From: Cytospora piceicola
Taxonomy: Eukaryota > Ascomycota > Sordariomycetes > Diaporthales > Cytosporaceae
Assembly (NCBI GenBank): GCA_023375675.1
Contig: JALQBC010000013.1
Coordinates: 558,001-622,000, forward strand
Reading direction: 5' to 3'
DNA: 64,000 nucleotides
The notes under the pieces were generated by a model. The model was given only the letters and a program-made list of their open reading frames with translations. It had not been told where the DNA came from and made no database searches. This document shows positions 25,108-39,930 of the stretch, piece after piece; position 1 is the first letter of the stretch; every line of letters begins with the position of its first letter. Made by a program: the position numbers and the translations under genes.

Positions 25108-28100
25108 TTATTTATTTATTATTAGTATTTTCGTTTACTAGACTAAATAGTAACGTTTACCGGACGGAACCGCTATCGGCTATAGGCGGAACGTTTTAAT
25201 TACTGTTTTTATTAACGGATAATGATTCGACGGGACTGCTATTAGCTATAGGTAATATTTAGTCTTAGCCGTAACTACTATTAACGAAGGTATTAAGCTA
25301 AAAAGTCGTAAGATCGAAAGGATAGCCGGGAAGTATTTATAATATAGAGAGTATCCTTAATTTATTAAGTATCTTTAACAGACTATTATAGTTCGTATAA
25401 AAGACCTTGTTTATACTATCGACTATAGCCTTTATATTAACGAGCTTTTTTATTATTATTACGATATTTTCGGATATCGTAGCTATCTTTTAAAATATTA
25501 TAGCGATACTTTCGGCTATTATATCGGTTATATCGGGAATATACTTTAACTCTTTATTAGGGATACTGTTATAAATAGACTTAGCTTATTCTACTTATAG
25601 CTATACGTCGCCGATAGTGTTTTTGTCGATATTTTTACCGAAGGCGTTTTAGAACTCGTTAAGTAGACTACCGACGAAATCGGCTTTAATTTTAGTTTTT
25701 AGCTTAAACCGTTTATAATTTAATATATTTATCGGAAGCGTTAGTAGCGTACCCCGGTCGTTTACCGCGTTAAACGATATATTTCCTTTAGTAGTTTCGA
25801 TATAGCTATCGCTACTATATATAGTTAAATTACTAACTACGGCTTTCGGTATTATAAGTCGAAGGATAGAGTATATAGAGAATAGCTTTAGCTTTAAGCC
25901 TGATAAGAGCCGAAGGTTTATAGGTAGTTATTAATAAGTTCGAAACCTGCTTAAAACTTAAAAGAATAATAGGTTTTTAAAGCTTAAACTACTTAAGATT
26001 ATATTAGGCGGTAGATATAGTTCGTTAATAGTAAATAATAAGTAGATTAGGTTAAAATTATAAAAGAGAAAGGACTAAGATATTAATTTAAAAGATAGCT
26101 ATATTTTTATAAACAGATAAGACAGCTATTTACTTTATACCTTACTTATTAAGATTATAAATAATATCGGGAGTATATATTAAGATAAATACGTATCTAT
26201 AGTTTATATATATACCGAATATAAAAGGGATTACCGCTATAAGTTTCTTATCTTTACCTTTTTCGATAATTTCTGTTAAGATCGATTCTTTAGATAAAAT
26301 ATATATATAATATCAATATTTATTTATACTATTCGTTTTAACGCCTGTTTTCCCTTTTATATTAACTAATTAAAACGACGGTTACTATACTATACCCCTT
26401 ATATTAATAGTATATAATACTATATAAACGTTTTTTAAGTAGGAAGAGTTATAATATTAATTATATACGAGGTTTATAATTTACTAACCTATAACGTTTT
26501 TAATAGAGAAGAGGAAGGAGAGATTAGCCAGGTAAAAGCGGCCGATATTTAGCTATTAGTATATAAACTAGGCGAGTATATAGCCTTTTACTTTAAAAGT
26601 TAACTTAGATTTATTTATAGCTTACTTAGCCGTTAGTATTATTACAGCTAAAGATAAACCGTAGTAAAGGTTATTAACTATAGTAAAAGTTAAGGTTATA
26701 TTATCGGTATTATATATATAAGGCTATTAATACCGATTAAAAGTAATATTATAACTTTAATAAAACTGTTATAGTAATAAGTTTATATAAGTATTTATAC
26801 TTAGTTTTAACTATTTCTATAGCTTATATATAGCTATTCCCGGAGTAATAGATTAAGTCTTTATCGTATTTTTAAAGTAAGCCCGGCTATTATTATCCCG
26901 CCTACTATCCCGCTTACTATCCCGTTTACTTTTACGCCTGCTTTTACGCCTGCTATTATACTTAACGCTATCGGAAGCCTTACTATTATTATTAAAAATC
27001 GTTATACTAAGGCGTTTTATTTTATTAACTACTTTATTTATCGTTTTACTTACCCGGTCTGTATCTTTAATAATTTTAAAAAAGACTTCGAGCTAGTTTA
27101 AGGCGGTTTGCCGAGTACTTACGGTATATATCTTTATTATAAAGGCTTATTTATTAATATCGCTTATACCTTAAAGAAAGACTTATATAGCCTTTTCGGT
27201 ATTTTAGCCGCCTCTATCGCTTATTAAGATAGTAGTAACGTTTAAGTATTTAATGTCGATAACCTTTATAAAGTCTATTAACAGGTTATAAGCCTGTAAC
27301 AGGTTCTCTTAGATAAAAGATATTAAGCTTTAATCCTTTTTATACTTATAAGGCTTCGGAGGCTACGTAAAGCTATATACGGCTATTTTCTCCGGTATAT
27401 TAAAAACGGAGCGGCTATAAGTAATATCCGAAGTAAAGTTAATAAAAGGTATATTTACTACGTTAGATATACGTTAAAATATATTTATATTTATATAAAC
27501 TTAATATATCTGCCGGCCTTAAAGAAGAGTCGATAAGCTATTAAAGACGCCGGCCGGTAAAAGGCTTATAAAGAAGTCGGAGGTTTTCGAAGTCGGAGGT
27601 ATATCGAATATAGTATAATAGGCGGGCGGGGTAGCTTCGGTATTAAGATAAAGGTTAGTAACGTCGAAAATATTACTAAGTCTTTACTATTAAAGGTAAA
27701 AGATAAAGTAGGTAAGGTTTTTTTTAACAGGTTAAGCTAATATCGCTGTAAACAGACTTATAGGTAGACTTATAGGTAGACCTATAGGTATAGCTACCGG
27801 CTATAGTCGTTTAGTAATCTTACGAATAATACCTTCGAGAATCTGTACCTTTATAGCCTTTTCCTTAACTTATAGTCCGTATTAGTCTTTCGTAAGCGTA
27901 TATATAAAGTTAAGGTTTAAGTCCGACGTTTTTCTTACCTTTTTATATATAGTTTAAAAAAGCTTTTATAGTATACTTATATTATATATAACGGCGTATA
28001 GTAATAGCTCTTTTTTAGTTTATTTTTAAAAGTCGGTATTAAGCTCCGGGAGTAAACGGCTTTTATAATACGTTATTAAGTCGGTAGTACTTTAGTAGTT

Positions 28101-29443
28101 AATACAGGTTTTAATAAAGGGTTCGATATAGCTTTACCGGGAGAATATTTTAGAAAATAGTTATCGAAAGAAGTACAGGTAATAAGATAAATAGATAGTT
28201 AAATAACTATAATAATAACTAAGCTTTTAACCTTATACGTTAAGTTTATTTTTAAGTATACGTTTAATCCCCGACTAAAAAGATAGCTAAAATATACGTA
28301 GATATAAATAAACTATTAGAATATAGGTTAGAAAGTTCTGTAATAACGAGGTTTAATTTTAAATATTAATAGCGTACTTAACTAACAGGAATATAAAACG
28401 AGAGTTAAAGGTAAAGTACGAAACTTAATAGCGTGTTTTACGTTTTTAATAAGTTAACTGCAGTAATGTTTCAGGTATACTAAGATATAATTATACCGTA
28501 ACTTTCTATAAGATATAAGATAACTAGTTATATTAACAGAGATAGTTTTTAAAGACTTAATTAATCTTACTACTTAACGACCTTAATAGTCTTTATATAT
28601 CTTATAAAATAGCCGGCGGCTAGTCCGAATATACCTTTAAGCCCTTCGATTAATAGTAGTAGTAGCTTACTAATATAACTAAAACGATACGATAATATAA
28701 GTAAACTTATTATTATCTTTAACGTTTAATAGCTTTAGCTTAATTAGACCGGGATTAGAAAGTAGTTTTTTATTACGTTATTAATCGCCTTATAACTATA
28801 ATTAAGAAGCGGAAAGGGTTTAACTTTAAAACTAAAGTAGAATAAAAGACGATATCTTAAAACGAAAAGGTAGACTATATATTTTTAGCTTACGCGATAC
28901 CGAGGATAAAAGCGAGCTTAAAGTTATCGGCCTTAAGGTTATCGGCCTTAAGGTTATTATAACTTATAATTAGGCGATATTATTTACTACGTTTAATTAA
29001 ACCCTATCGCAGCTAATAAAGCAGCTTAAACGATAAAGAAGAAAAAACTTATAAGGACAGTAACGGTAGATATAACGCCGTCGCTACCTATAATAGGTTC
29101 GATTCCGGCCTTTTTAAGAGGTATATTTAATATCGGAATATAAAAAGAGTAAGATTTATATAGTTTTAGTAAACCTTATATAAGAGTAAATCCGTCGTTA
29201 TTTTAAGCGTTTATAATCGTTTTAGCTTAACTTTAGCTTAACTAGCTTATATAATCTTTCGATAACGCCTTATATAGTATAACGGGTTAAAATAAGCTTT
29301 TAAGTAGTCTTCTTATAGCATTTATAGTATATTTAGCCGGCTTTTCTATAGGCCGTGCTATTTATTATAGTATAAAGAGTATTAGATCGGTTTAAACGGA
29401 GGATATTAATAAGGTAACTTCTTTATAGGCGCGGTAGTTTTAA

Positions 29444-29545
29444 AAGCGGCCTTTTTCTCTACCGCTTTAAGAGCGGCCTTTTTTTTTACCGCCTTAAGAG
29501 CGGCCTTTTTCTCTATCGCTTTAAAAACGGCTTTCTTTTCTTTAT
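29444..29545. repeat. 27-bp tandem repeat, about four copies
   Basis: Units of the form GAGCGGCCTTTTTCTCTACC followed by GCTTTAA. The strong strand skew and period of 27 suggest a former nine-residue peptide repeat. Confidence 0.85.
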
Positions 29546-29765
29546 TACTCGCCTTATACCTTGTTAAGAAAGTAATACTTTAACGCTATTATCTAAAATA
29601 CTTATCTTATAATCTTTATTAAACTAGTTTAATAACGTAGCTAAAGCGTTTAATAAAAGGCTTATCGGTAGAGCTTACGGCCTTCCGCTTACTACTGTAC
29701 CTATAAGTAGTTAGGTAGGTAAGTAGTTTAGTAAGTAAGTAGTTTAGTAAGTAAGTAGCTGTAAA

Positions 29766-30005
29766 GTCGTTTAAAAGCTTTTATTAGCGGCTGTATCGTT
29801 ATTATCGCTACCGGTCTTAACTGTTTAAAGCTTTTTACACGTAGCTTAAAAGCCTTTATTAGCGGCCGTATCGTTATTATCGTTACCGGTCTTAACTGCT
29901 TAAAACTTCTTACATATAGCTTAAAAGCCCTTATTAGCGGCTGTATCGTTATTATCGCTACCGGTTTTAACTACCTAAAGCCTTTTACGCGTAGCTTAAA
30001 AGCTT
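29766..30005. repeat. 75-bp tandem repeat, three copies
   Basis: TTATTAGCGG recurs at 29781, 29856 and 29931, exactly 75 bp apart. Each copy continues with TATCGTTATTATCG and ACCGGT. It fits a 25-residue repeat. Confidence 0.9.
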
Positions 30006-30304
30006 TTAGTAGTAGCAAGGCTATTTTTAAAGCCGTTAAGCTTACGATTATTATTACTAAGCTTAAGTCTATATAAAAGTCGAAATCGGCTAAGCCTTTA
30101 AAAGTCCGGTATTCCTTTATCGGGACTTAAGCCGAAGGTATTACTTTATACCGATAAAGGAAATAATATATTATAAAAGGTGTTATATATTTAAAAGGGA
30201 AAAATACCGTGTTTATCGTCCTCTTTTTTAAAAGGGGGCTTTATAAAGTCGTTATCCTTTATAGAAAGCTCTAACTCTTTTCTTTTCTTACATGTTTTTT
30301 CGCC

Positions 30305-30680
30305 GTCCTTATCGGTGTTTATACTATCGTCGGTCTTAGCCTTCCGCTTACTTATAGTAGCCTCGTAGGCAGGCTTTTTAACGAAGTAGCCGTCGTCGGT
30401 ATCTATAGCTTTATCGGTCTTAGCCTTCCGCTTACTTATTATAGTAGCTTCGTAGGCGGGCTTTTTAACGGAGTAGCCGTTATCGGTGTTTATAGCCGTC
30501 GTCGGTATTTATAGCCTTATCGGTCTTAACTTTCTGCTTACTTATAGTAGCCTTTACAAAGTAGCCGTTATCGGTGTTTATAGCTACGTTAGTATCTATA
30601 GCCTTATCGGTCTTAGCCTTTTGTTTACTCGTAGTAACCTCGATAAGGTAGCTGTCGTCGGCGTCTATAATAAAAATAAA
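30305..30680. repeat. About 84-bp tandem repeat, four copies
   Basis: CGGTCTTA recurs near 30331, 30415, 30521 and 30608, each followed by a GCTTACTTATAGTAGC-like stretch. Part of it is open on the plus strand (30486-30770), giving repeated VVGVYSLIGL-like peptides, which are probably a chance reading of the array. Confidence 0.8.
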
Positions 30681-30838
30681 ACCGAACTTATTAACGATTC
30701 GGCCGAATCTGCTATAAATTCCTTTTATTGTCTTAATCTTAGTCCTTATAGCCTAAATAACTATTTATAAAAAAATCTTTTAAAAGTTTTTAAGGTCGAC
30801 GTACGCGATATAGAAAGCGAAGAGCGGCTACGCTTTAT

Positions 30839-30934
30839 AGCTTATAGGCGATATAGCTTATAGGCGATATAGCTTATAAGCGATATAGCTTATAGGCGAT
30901 ATAGCTTATAGGCGATATAGCTTATAGGCGATAT
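30839..30934. repeat. 16-bp satellite, six near-perfect copies
   Basis: AGCTTATAGGCGATAT is repeated six times in phase with one substitution. Such uniformity in a RIP-altered block suggests that the array expanded after mutation or is kept uniform by slippage. Confidence 0.95.
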
Positions 30935-31914
30935 AGGGGTTTTAATAAAGGTCGACGTATATAACGTAAAGCGAAGGGCGGCTACGCTTTATAGCAGCTA
31001 CGCTTTATAGCGGCTAGGCTTTATAATGTAGGCGCGTCGTTTTTATTTATAAAGACCTCGGCCGATAGTATTTCCTCGGTTATTTTCTTATACGATTTAG
31101 TTTACGGTATAACTTTATAAAGGTCGTTATAGTTAGTCTTTTCGTCGGACTTATTATTTATACGGTTTACGGAATCGGGATTTTTAGCCTTAGCTTAAAG
31201 GTTTCGAGAATAAGAATAAGGCTAAAGTCGAAAGGATCCTTTTTATCGACGTCGTTACTATTTAAACGTTAGTTTTAATTTAAAGAATTAGAACGTCGTC
31301 GATAAAGTTATTTTTATATATCGTATTAGTTTATACTTATTAAGCGTAGCTTCGAAAGTATTATTAAACCGGGGAAAGGAATAGCAGAATAAAACACGTT
31401 TACTCGATTTTATATTTCTTCTTCGACGAAGTCTATTGTTTTAAGTTCTCGTTATAACGTATCGTGTAAGAGAGCGATAAAAGACGATTACCTCGATATT
31501 TCTTCGAGTATCGTAATAAATAGCCTGTCCTCGGACACGTTTCTGTTATAAAAAATTAATCTGCTATACTCGTTATAAAAAATAGTTTAAAGAACGAAAG
31601 TAAGTAATTAAAGAGAGTAAAAACTAAAAGTATTAGAAATTAAAATAAAAAGAAATCTTTCTTATTATAATATAACGGAATAAACATTATTAAGCAGGTT
31701 AATTAAACGCCGCTAATCTTATTAACGAAAAGTAAAAGTTTTAAAAGCAATAATAACTAAAAACAGCAGAAGTAAGTACGATAGCTAATAGTTAAATATT
31801 AAATAAAACCTTTTCTCGATCGGCGTAGTCTATACCGATTAAAAGAGCTTTAATCTATTTAGCTTAAGATATTTCTGCTTTATACTAAAACAGAATATAC
31901 TTTATTATACCTTC

Positions 31915-32165
31915 TACCCTTCCGGCCTGTTATTTCCCTTTATTTTCTTTACTACGTCTTATTATACTATTATGCCTTTCCTTACGGCCTGTTATCTCCT
32001 GCTTTTATTACGCTATCTTACCTTCCTTTTCTTTAGCCTGTTATTCTCTTTACTTACCTTACTACGTCTTACTATACTATCGTGCCTTTCCTTACGGCTT
32101 ATTATTTCCCGCCTTTTACTACGCTAACGTACCTTTTTTTTCTCCCGGCTTATTATTTCTCTTCT
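31915..32165. repeat. Imperfect tandem repeat of about 115 bp, just over two copies
   Basis: CTTTCCTTACGGC and TACTACGTCTTA-like blocks recur. It is directly followed by the separate 120-bp array at 32218. Confidence 0.65.
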
Positions 32166-32217
32166 TTTTTCTTATTATATTACTTATTAGCGTTTTATAA
32201 AAACGTTTTAACGTAAT

Positions 32218-32540
32218 ATAGCCTATACGGAAGTAAATTTCTTCTATAAGATCTTTTAAACAGGTTACGTTTTACGTAAAAGGTATATTATAGTTCGTTA
32301 ATAAATATAAAAAAGATAAAGATACTTTAACTTATTATAGCCTATACGGAAGTAGATCTTTTTTATAAAATCCTTTATATAGGTTATATCTTATATAGAA
32401 AGTATATTATAGTTTATTAATAAATATAAGAAAGATAAGGATACTTCGACTTATTATAGCCTATATAAAAGTAGATTTTTTTTATAAGATCTTTTATACA
32501 GATTACGTTTTATATAAAAGGTATTTTATAGTAGTTTATT
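32218..32540. repeat. 120-bp tandem repeat, nearly three copies
   Basis: ATAGCCTATACGGAAGTA or a variant begins near 32218, 32338 and 32457. Each copy continues with a TATAAGATCTTTTA-like block and ends in TTATTATAG. Confidence 0.85.
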
Positions 32541-33879
32541 ATAGGTAAATCGGTAGTTAGGTAAAGATATTAAAAAGGTATACTATACTTAATAAGAACG
32601 CTCGGCTATATAGCTTTACTTCGACCTTATAATAGCTATAACTAAAACTGTAACTACTATATAAAAGGTAGCTACTAAAGACAGGTTAAAGGGAAGAAAG
32701 CTGTCGTTAGTTTAAAGATCGAAAGCGCGAATCGCTAAAGGTATAGCGGTAGTATAACGGCTATCGGTTTTACTAAAGTAATAATATCGAGGTTTTAAAC
32801 GAGATATCGAACCGGTAAATTACGTTTTAAAGATATTAGTAACTTCTAATATATCGCTACCTTCGGGTTAATATAAATATTCGATTTTCGGTCAAGTATA
32901 TTATAAAGCTTTCGTATCTCGTTTTCTATCTTATTATTATCCTTATCCTCCTCTTCCTCTTTATAAGTATTCGTTTAATATTATTAACTTAATACTATAG
33001 AAACTTATAGTATTATTTTTTCGTTAGTATTTATAGAAGTTTTCGATTTAATATAAGAGGAAAAGGAGGAGTAAGAAGAGGGGTAAAGCGTATATTTATA
33101 CGACTATAGCGTCTAAATAGACAAGGCTGCTAGTATAAAGGAGATTTTTATAGCGGTAGTTAAATTTAATTATTTTAAAGAACAAGAACTAGATAGTTTA
33201 ACTATGCTTTAGGTTTGTAAAGTAAGCGCTAATAGTATCGTAAGAATATTAACGTAACGAAGGGTTATTAGGTAGGCCGGAAGTTAAAACCTGTTTAAGG
33301 TATTAGGTTATAAGGTATTATTTAAAGGGTAGAAAAGAATAAAGGAGAAAGGGTAAAGATAATAGGGGATTATTCCTGTAATAACTAACAGCGCGTAAGT
33401 AGCGATTAATTAAGGTTAAGGTCGAAGGTAATAGTATGTAGTAATTATAATTAAAGCGACTAGGTAGGGCTATTTTAAGGTTTACCTAAGTAGTGTTTAA
33501 TTAGAGTTTAATATAAGCGGCCGATTAAAAGGGCGATAAAAGCGATATCCGTTTAAAAGGCGCTATATATTTATACTACTAAAAAGAGAGACTATATTAG
33601 TAGCTAACCGGTCTTAAACTATATTATACTAAATACAGTATATATATAAAATTATATATACCTTATAAAATAATAAAGTATATCGTTAAAATAGATAAAA
33701 ATAGTAAGAAGAGAAGCGTAACCTTAAGTATAGGCGTAGGTGTCGTACTGTCTTAAAGGAGTTTTAAATCCTTAGGCCCGAAAGCCTAGTTATAGTATTG
33801 TTTAGTTAGCGGTGTGCTAGCGTTAAGTATATAATCGACTGTTAGCCGGTAGTTATAGACCGTCGTTTGTTAATTTAAT

Positions 33880-33955
33880 TTAATTTCTTAATTCTTGATT
33901 CTTGATTTTTAATTTTTAATTCTCGGTTCTTAATTCTTAATTCTCGGTTTTTAAT
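33880..33955. repeat. Short AT satellite with TTCTTGATT/TTCTCGGTT units
   Basis: About six imperfect copies of a TAATTCTTGATTC/TAATTCTCGGTTC type unit. A plus-strand frame that reads fairly cleanly begins shortly after (about 34070-34320, containing SLGIDEAEVRIVARVGLKDS), but I do not recognise its product. Confidence 0.7.
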
Positions 33956-36900
33956 TCTTTTTATATCTGTATATAATTAGCAGGTTTTTTTTATATTTAT
34001 ATTAATTTAGTATAGTTAAGTTAGTAGTTAGTAGTTTTTTAGTTTAGGTTTAAGTCTAGTCTAAAGGTATTCGTTAACGACGGAGATAGCGATTTATCTC
34101 GATATACCTATAAAATATACGCTTTATATACTAAACACTATCGCTAGATAGCGCGATACGTTAAACAGCTATATAGTTTAGGTATAGACGAGGCGGAAGT
34201 ACGTATCGTAGCTAGGGTAGGCCTTAAAGACAGCTTATAAGGTAAAAACGAATAAGTAGGCTAGTATAAGCAGATACTCAAGCGTTATATAGTATAAAGG
34301 TATAAGTTTAAATAACTTAGATCTGTAACTTCTATATACCTTCCGTTATAAAGAAGGCGAGCGAATATATAGAAAGCTGTGTTTTAAAATCTATACTACT
34401 TATTTTTAATTCTGATTAGCTCTGAATTATAATTATACTAATCCGCTATAGTATTTATTTTTCGGATTTAATTAAACGTAATATTAATCTCGGTTCTACT
34501 TGGTTTCTATCTGATCTGTTTTTACCTTATCTATTAGTAATGTTTTATTAATCGTAACTTATATATATCCTTTTTACTAACTTAAAATATATATTATAAG
34601 TTCTTTAAAGATATTGTGCTTTTTAAAGATCTTTAAGAGAGGTTTTTTAACACCTTCCGCCTTACTTATACTTAGGATTTTCTGCCTTTTTAAAAGGGAA
34701 TCCTTAATACTTTCCGCCTTAGTTATATCGTTAACTGTATAACCGTATTACTAAAGATCTCCTTAGTTAGGTAACGTGTAAGGTATACGATAGTATATTA
34801 ACTTGTTTAGCCTATTTTAGCGAGGGGGTATAAAACTATATATCCTACTATAGAAAAGTCTTAACTCTGTTAAGAACTTTTTTACCTTATTACTTTAAAC
34901 TATAAAGCTTTTATTACTAAGTAGTAGGCGGGGTAGGTCGAATGTTAACGAATAGTTATTAAAGGAGATAGTAGTAAGGTCGGTATTTAAGTTAGGTCTG
35001 TTATTAGCGATAATTTTAGGCGATACTATAAAAGCCTGTTTAAACAAACCCCGGCGGCGGTTTATAAAAGACTAAAGAGCTTTTACTTATAGATAAAACG
35101 AATCTAGTTAGTAAAGGATATACGATAACTACGATTAGCGGTACTTATATTTACCTTTTTTAGGTTATAACTTAAGTTGTTAACCTTACGTGTGTCGGTT
35201 TTATATAAGTTATTTAGACTACCGGTAGCTAAGATAACAGCTACTTTTATAAAATAGCCTTAAATCTAACTTAACTTAGCTATTAAAGTCTTTAATAATA
35301 CAGGACGAGTATTCTTTACTATATTAATAATATATATTTTAGCTATATAAATGTTTATAACCGGACCTTCGGTAGTAGGTTTACTTTATAAAAAGTATAT
35401 TATTAGTATAAGAAAGTTTAATAAGGTTAAAGGATAGTATATATTATAATATAGTTATAAAGGTTAGCCGACTTATAATATAAGTATCGAATATTACCTT
35501 CCGAACTAAAAAAACAGTTATATAATTAAGTAATTAAAAGGTATTTCTTTTAAAATAATAATACAACCTTTACTATAAATATATCGAGATATTAAGAGTA
35601 GCAGACTTCGATTAAACTAATTTCTTTAAAGATTAAGTCTATAAGTTAGTACTACAGACTATAATCGGCTTATAAGGAGATACTTTACTTTTTATATTCT
35701 TAAAGGACCGGGATACTAATATTAACTATATTATTTTTAAGCAGCTTACTAAGCCTTTTACTTAAATTATCTCCGAAATCGACTAATATCTTATCGCCTA
35801 TATAATCCTTATCGTTGTTTTTACGGCTAAAAGGTGTTAAGATATAAAGGCTTTTATAGAATATAGTATTAGTACTGTTAAGAGAGGGTTTGCTATACTT
35901 TATATCTTAGAAAACTTAACCGAAAATGCCTTTAAAGGGTATTTCGGGTTACTTACCTTTAGTAATTATATTCTGTTCTGTTAACGCTACCTAAGTATTC
36001 TTATTATTTAGATTAATAGCCGTTACGTTATTATTATAAGCGGTAAGACTAATATTAAGGTCGGCGGAAAAAGAGTTTTTATACTTTATTTTTATAGCTT
36101 TTCTACGACCGATAGTTTTAAGAATTTTTAGTAGCTTTTATAAAACGATATCGTTTAAGTTAACGTTAAGAATTAAGATTATAACCTTAACGCCTTTATT
36201 ATTATAATTATTAGTAATTACTAAAGGGGATTTATAAGTTTTAAAGGTAAGAGGAGTAGACTTATTAAGGTTAAGTAACGAAGTGTCGCTTTTTAAAGTA
36301 AAGGGTTTAAAAGTTTATACTTACTGCTTATAGCGTAAAAGTGTAAAGGTGCTAATTCTAATAGTTTAGTAATTATCGTTTTAATAAGATAACTTTATAA
36401 AGTTATCTAAAGTAGACTAGCGGGTATATTATAAGCTAAGAGTAAGCTTACTTTAGGTAAAAAGGGTAGTTTAGATAACAGTATTAAATTAAATACCGAG
36501 ACCGGTAGTATAGGCTGTATTCTTAGCGTTAAGCTTAATTAACGGGTTGGGCTTAATAGCTATAGTTTTATTCTTTTGTTTAAGCGCTATTATAACGGCT
36601 TAATAGCTTAACTAATTAAAGAAATACAGAGTTTAAATTAAGAGAAAGTTATAATCGACTTTATACTTTCGATTAAGGTAAAGGTTAATTCCTTTTTTAT
36701 AGAGGTAGAATAGTTAAAAGCAGAAGCGTTAAGTTGTTAAATAGGTATAAAGAAACGTAGTTACTATATAATTAGCAGGTAAAGTGCCTGCTTATATATA
36801 CCTGTTAGAATCGTGTTAACTAATAATATTAGCTTTCGTTACCTCGCGTTTTTTTAACTAATAATATTAGTTTTCGCGTTTATTTAATCGATAATTACCG

Positions 36901-39072
36901 GCCTTACCTTTTTTTAGCCTGTTTTACTTACGATGCTTTTTAAGCTTATTAAAAACTAAACTTTTTATTTTTAACTATTTTACGTTTTATATCTTCTTTA
37001 CTTTTATAACTTGCTTAAAACTTAGAATCGTATACCTTAATTAGTAATTCTTTTCTTTTTATTTAATTCTTTCTTAATCTGTTATTATTAAATCTACTAT
37101 AAACTTTAAGATAAGTAGCAGATCTAAGTAGCTTAAGCTTACTAAGCCTGTTAAAAGCGCGGCTTATACTTTATAAATCGTGTTACTAAGTTATTAATCT
37201 TAAAATATCGTTAATATCCTTAATACTAGTAAAAAAGAAAATATCGAGTACGATATAAGTAAGTATAAGCTTATTACTCTTTCTTTATTAAATAGTAAAG
37301 TTTAGACTATTATAACTCTTATTATTAGTCGTTAGTTTTTTTTTTTTAATATATAGAGCACTTTTATAAAACCCTTTACCTAATAACCTACCTATAGTAT
37401 ATTTATCTGTTATAGTACTAATAGCATTAACTTAAATATCTTCTTTCTTACTAGTAGCTTTATACGAAACGTTACTTTTTAGTAGCTTTAAGTTATAATT
37501 AGTAGTTCTATTTTAAATAAAGTAGACCGAGTAATTAAATAAGAACTAGTAGATAATAATACCCTCTTTTCTACTTTTATTTTTAGTCTTAGCTTACCTT
37601 TTACTATTATATCTAGTATAGGTAATAATACTTTTTAGTTAATTAGTTTTAATATATAGGTATAGAGCCCTGTTTATATAGTATAGTAATTATAGAAGAG
37701 TTTAGGTAAGAGACTAGCTATATAAAAGATTAGCGTAGATATAGATATTTAAAAGCTTTTTACCTTTAGTAAAAGCGAGTACGATAATAATATTATAATA
37801 GGCTTTAATACGAAGTAACAGTTTTTTAAGACTACTATATAGTCTAACTTTAATTTATCTAATAAGAGTTTTAGTAGTTAAGGTAAAGAATCTTCTTATA
37901 CTCTTTCAATCGATATTACTATTTATAGTAGTAAAAATAACACTTAGTTTTTTACTACTAGTAAATATAGTTTGTATAAGTTAATATACCGTCTTGTTAA
38001 TAAGTTTATCGAAGTTTTTTGTTATGTCTGTTTAACTATTTTTATTAATAATTTAAACTGTAAAAATACTAATATACGCTTTAGTTACTTAATTATATCT
38101 TTATACGGTTGTAAGTCTAACTTTATAAGTAGCTTAGAATGTTTACGGTATTTTTACTTATTTAAGTATAAATATATTATAGTAAAATATATTTTCTTTT
38201 AATTCTTATCGTATATACTTAATATATTATGTTATTTAAAGCTAGCTGTTAACAGAAAGCTTTATAATAGATATTTATATAGTAAAGGCTTTTATTAAAG
38301 ACTTAATGTTATTATTATACCTTGCTTTACCTTTTAAGCTAGTGTATAAGCTAAGAGATATTTAGAAGCCTTTTACTAAGCTAGCGGTAACTTTAGCGAT
38401 TAGCGGCTTTAACTTCAAGTTTATAAAAGAGACAAGTAACTTTAATATACTCGGTAACCTAATTATTAAGATTACTAACGTAAGTATACTTTTCTTATCT
38501 TTCTTTATAATTAATTTAACGATCTTATTATAAGAACTTAGTTTGTTAGCCGAGGTTATAACGCGTTATAATACGTAAGCCGGCTTTAGTCTTAAAAGTA
38601 TAGTTTTTATTAAAGACCGTCTTTTTAATTTAATAGATAAGTATACCTATATATTCTTTTAAGGTATTACTTATAGATACGAAATACTTCGTTTTATTCC
38701 GAGTAACGTTAAATACGTTACTTAAGGATAAGCGGTTAAAGCCTTTTTAACAAACCTTACCTGTTTCTTTATTTAAAACTATAAAAAGATTACTAATAAG
38801 ATAGATTTATTAATAGATATACTAGCTTTCGAGCTTCCTTATATATTGCTTAACTCTTTTTTTATTAAAGAGCTATATTTAAAGGTAGCTAACTTTAATA
38901 TAAATAGTAGTAAAGATGTTTAAGATAAGTCGCTTTAGAAAAAGTAAAGGTTATTTATTAAAAAAGGATATATTCTAGCGGTTTATATTATAGTTTTCGA
39001 GTTTAGATATATTATAATAAGAAGGTTAACTATATAATAGTTAGTTTTTAAGAAAGTCTTAAGAAACAGCTT

Positions 39073-39197
39073 ATAATATCTACTGCTTAATAATATTTAC
39101 TACCTAATAATATCTACTGCCTAATGATATATACTGCCTAATAATATTTACTGTTTAATAATGTCTACTACCTAGTAATGTCTACTACCTAATAATA
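39073..39197. repeat. 17-bp satellite, seven copies
   Basis: Units of the form TAATATCTACTGCCTAA. The second half of the region (39250-39420) has another loose array built on AAAGGATATAATATTA and AAGTATATTA. Confidence 0.9.
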
Positions 39198-39639
39198 CTT
39201 AATCTCGAAAGATACTTAGTACTAAAAGGATCTTTAAATCTAAAAGATAATAGATATCAGGGGATATAATATTAAAGGATATAATATTAGAAGTATATTA
39301 AAAGTATATTATTAAAGGATATAATACTAAAGGTATATTAACGATATATTGTTAGAAGGTATAATACCGAAGGTATATTAATAATATAGTACTAAAGAAT
39401 ATAACGTTATAAAGTATTAAGATATCTTAGATTAACTTTAAGATAAGATTTGTTTCTTTATTTAATTATAGACTATATTAGTTTAATTATAAATTAAAAG
39501 AAATATATCTTTTTTCTAAGTATTTATATTATAAACCTTTATTTTTAAAAAGTTATCGATATAATCTAACCTTTATTTTATTTATATTTACTTCTTATAA
39601 ATACTTTCTATACTTTTAACCTCTGTTTCTTAGTATTTA

Positions 39640-39930
39640 TATTATCTTAGTCTTTTACTTTAATCGTACTATCCGAATCTTTTACTTCGTTTATATTATT
39701 TAAGTTTTCTACTTTATTTACATTATCCGAGTTCTTTATATTGTTTAAGTCTTTTACTTCGTTTATACTATCCGAGTCCTTTATATCGTCTATATCGTCT
39801 AAGTTTTTAGCGTTATTTATATTATCCGAGTCCTTTATATCGCTTATATTGTTTAAGTTTTTAGTATTATTTATATTATCCCGGTCTTTTACTTTATTTA
39901 TATTATTTAAGTCTTTTACTACTATTATAT
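39640..39930. repeat. Degenerate 18-30 bp array with an incidental open frame
   Basis: TCTTTTACTT-GTTTATA-TATCCGAGT blocks recur about ten times. A plus-strand frame at 39741-39983 stays open and yields a repetitive FILSESFIS-like peptide. I read this as a by-product of the repeat, not a gene. Confidence 0.7.

Noticed and set aside
32730..32830. Stretch resembling a mutated tRNA (AGTATAACGGCTATC, then GGTTTTAAAC)
   Set aside because: The A-box-like part is suggestive, but the stem pairing and the length of the B-box region do not fit a cloverleaf.
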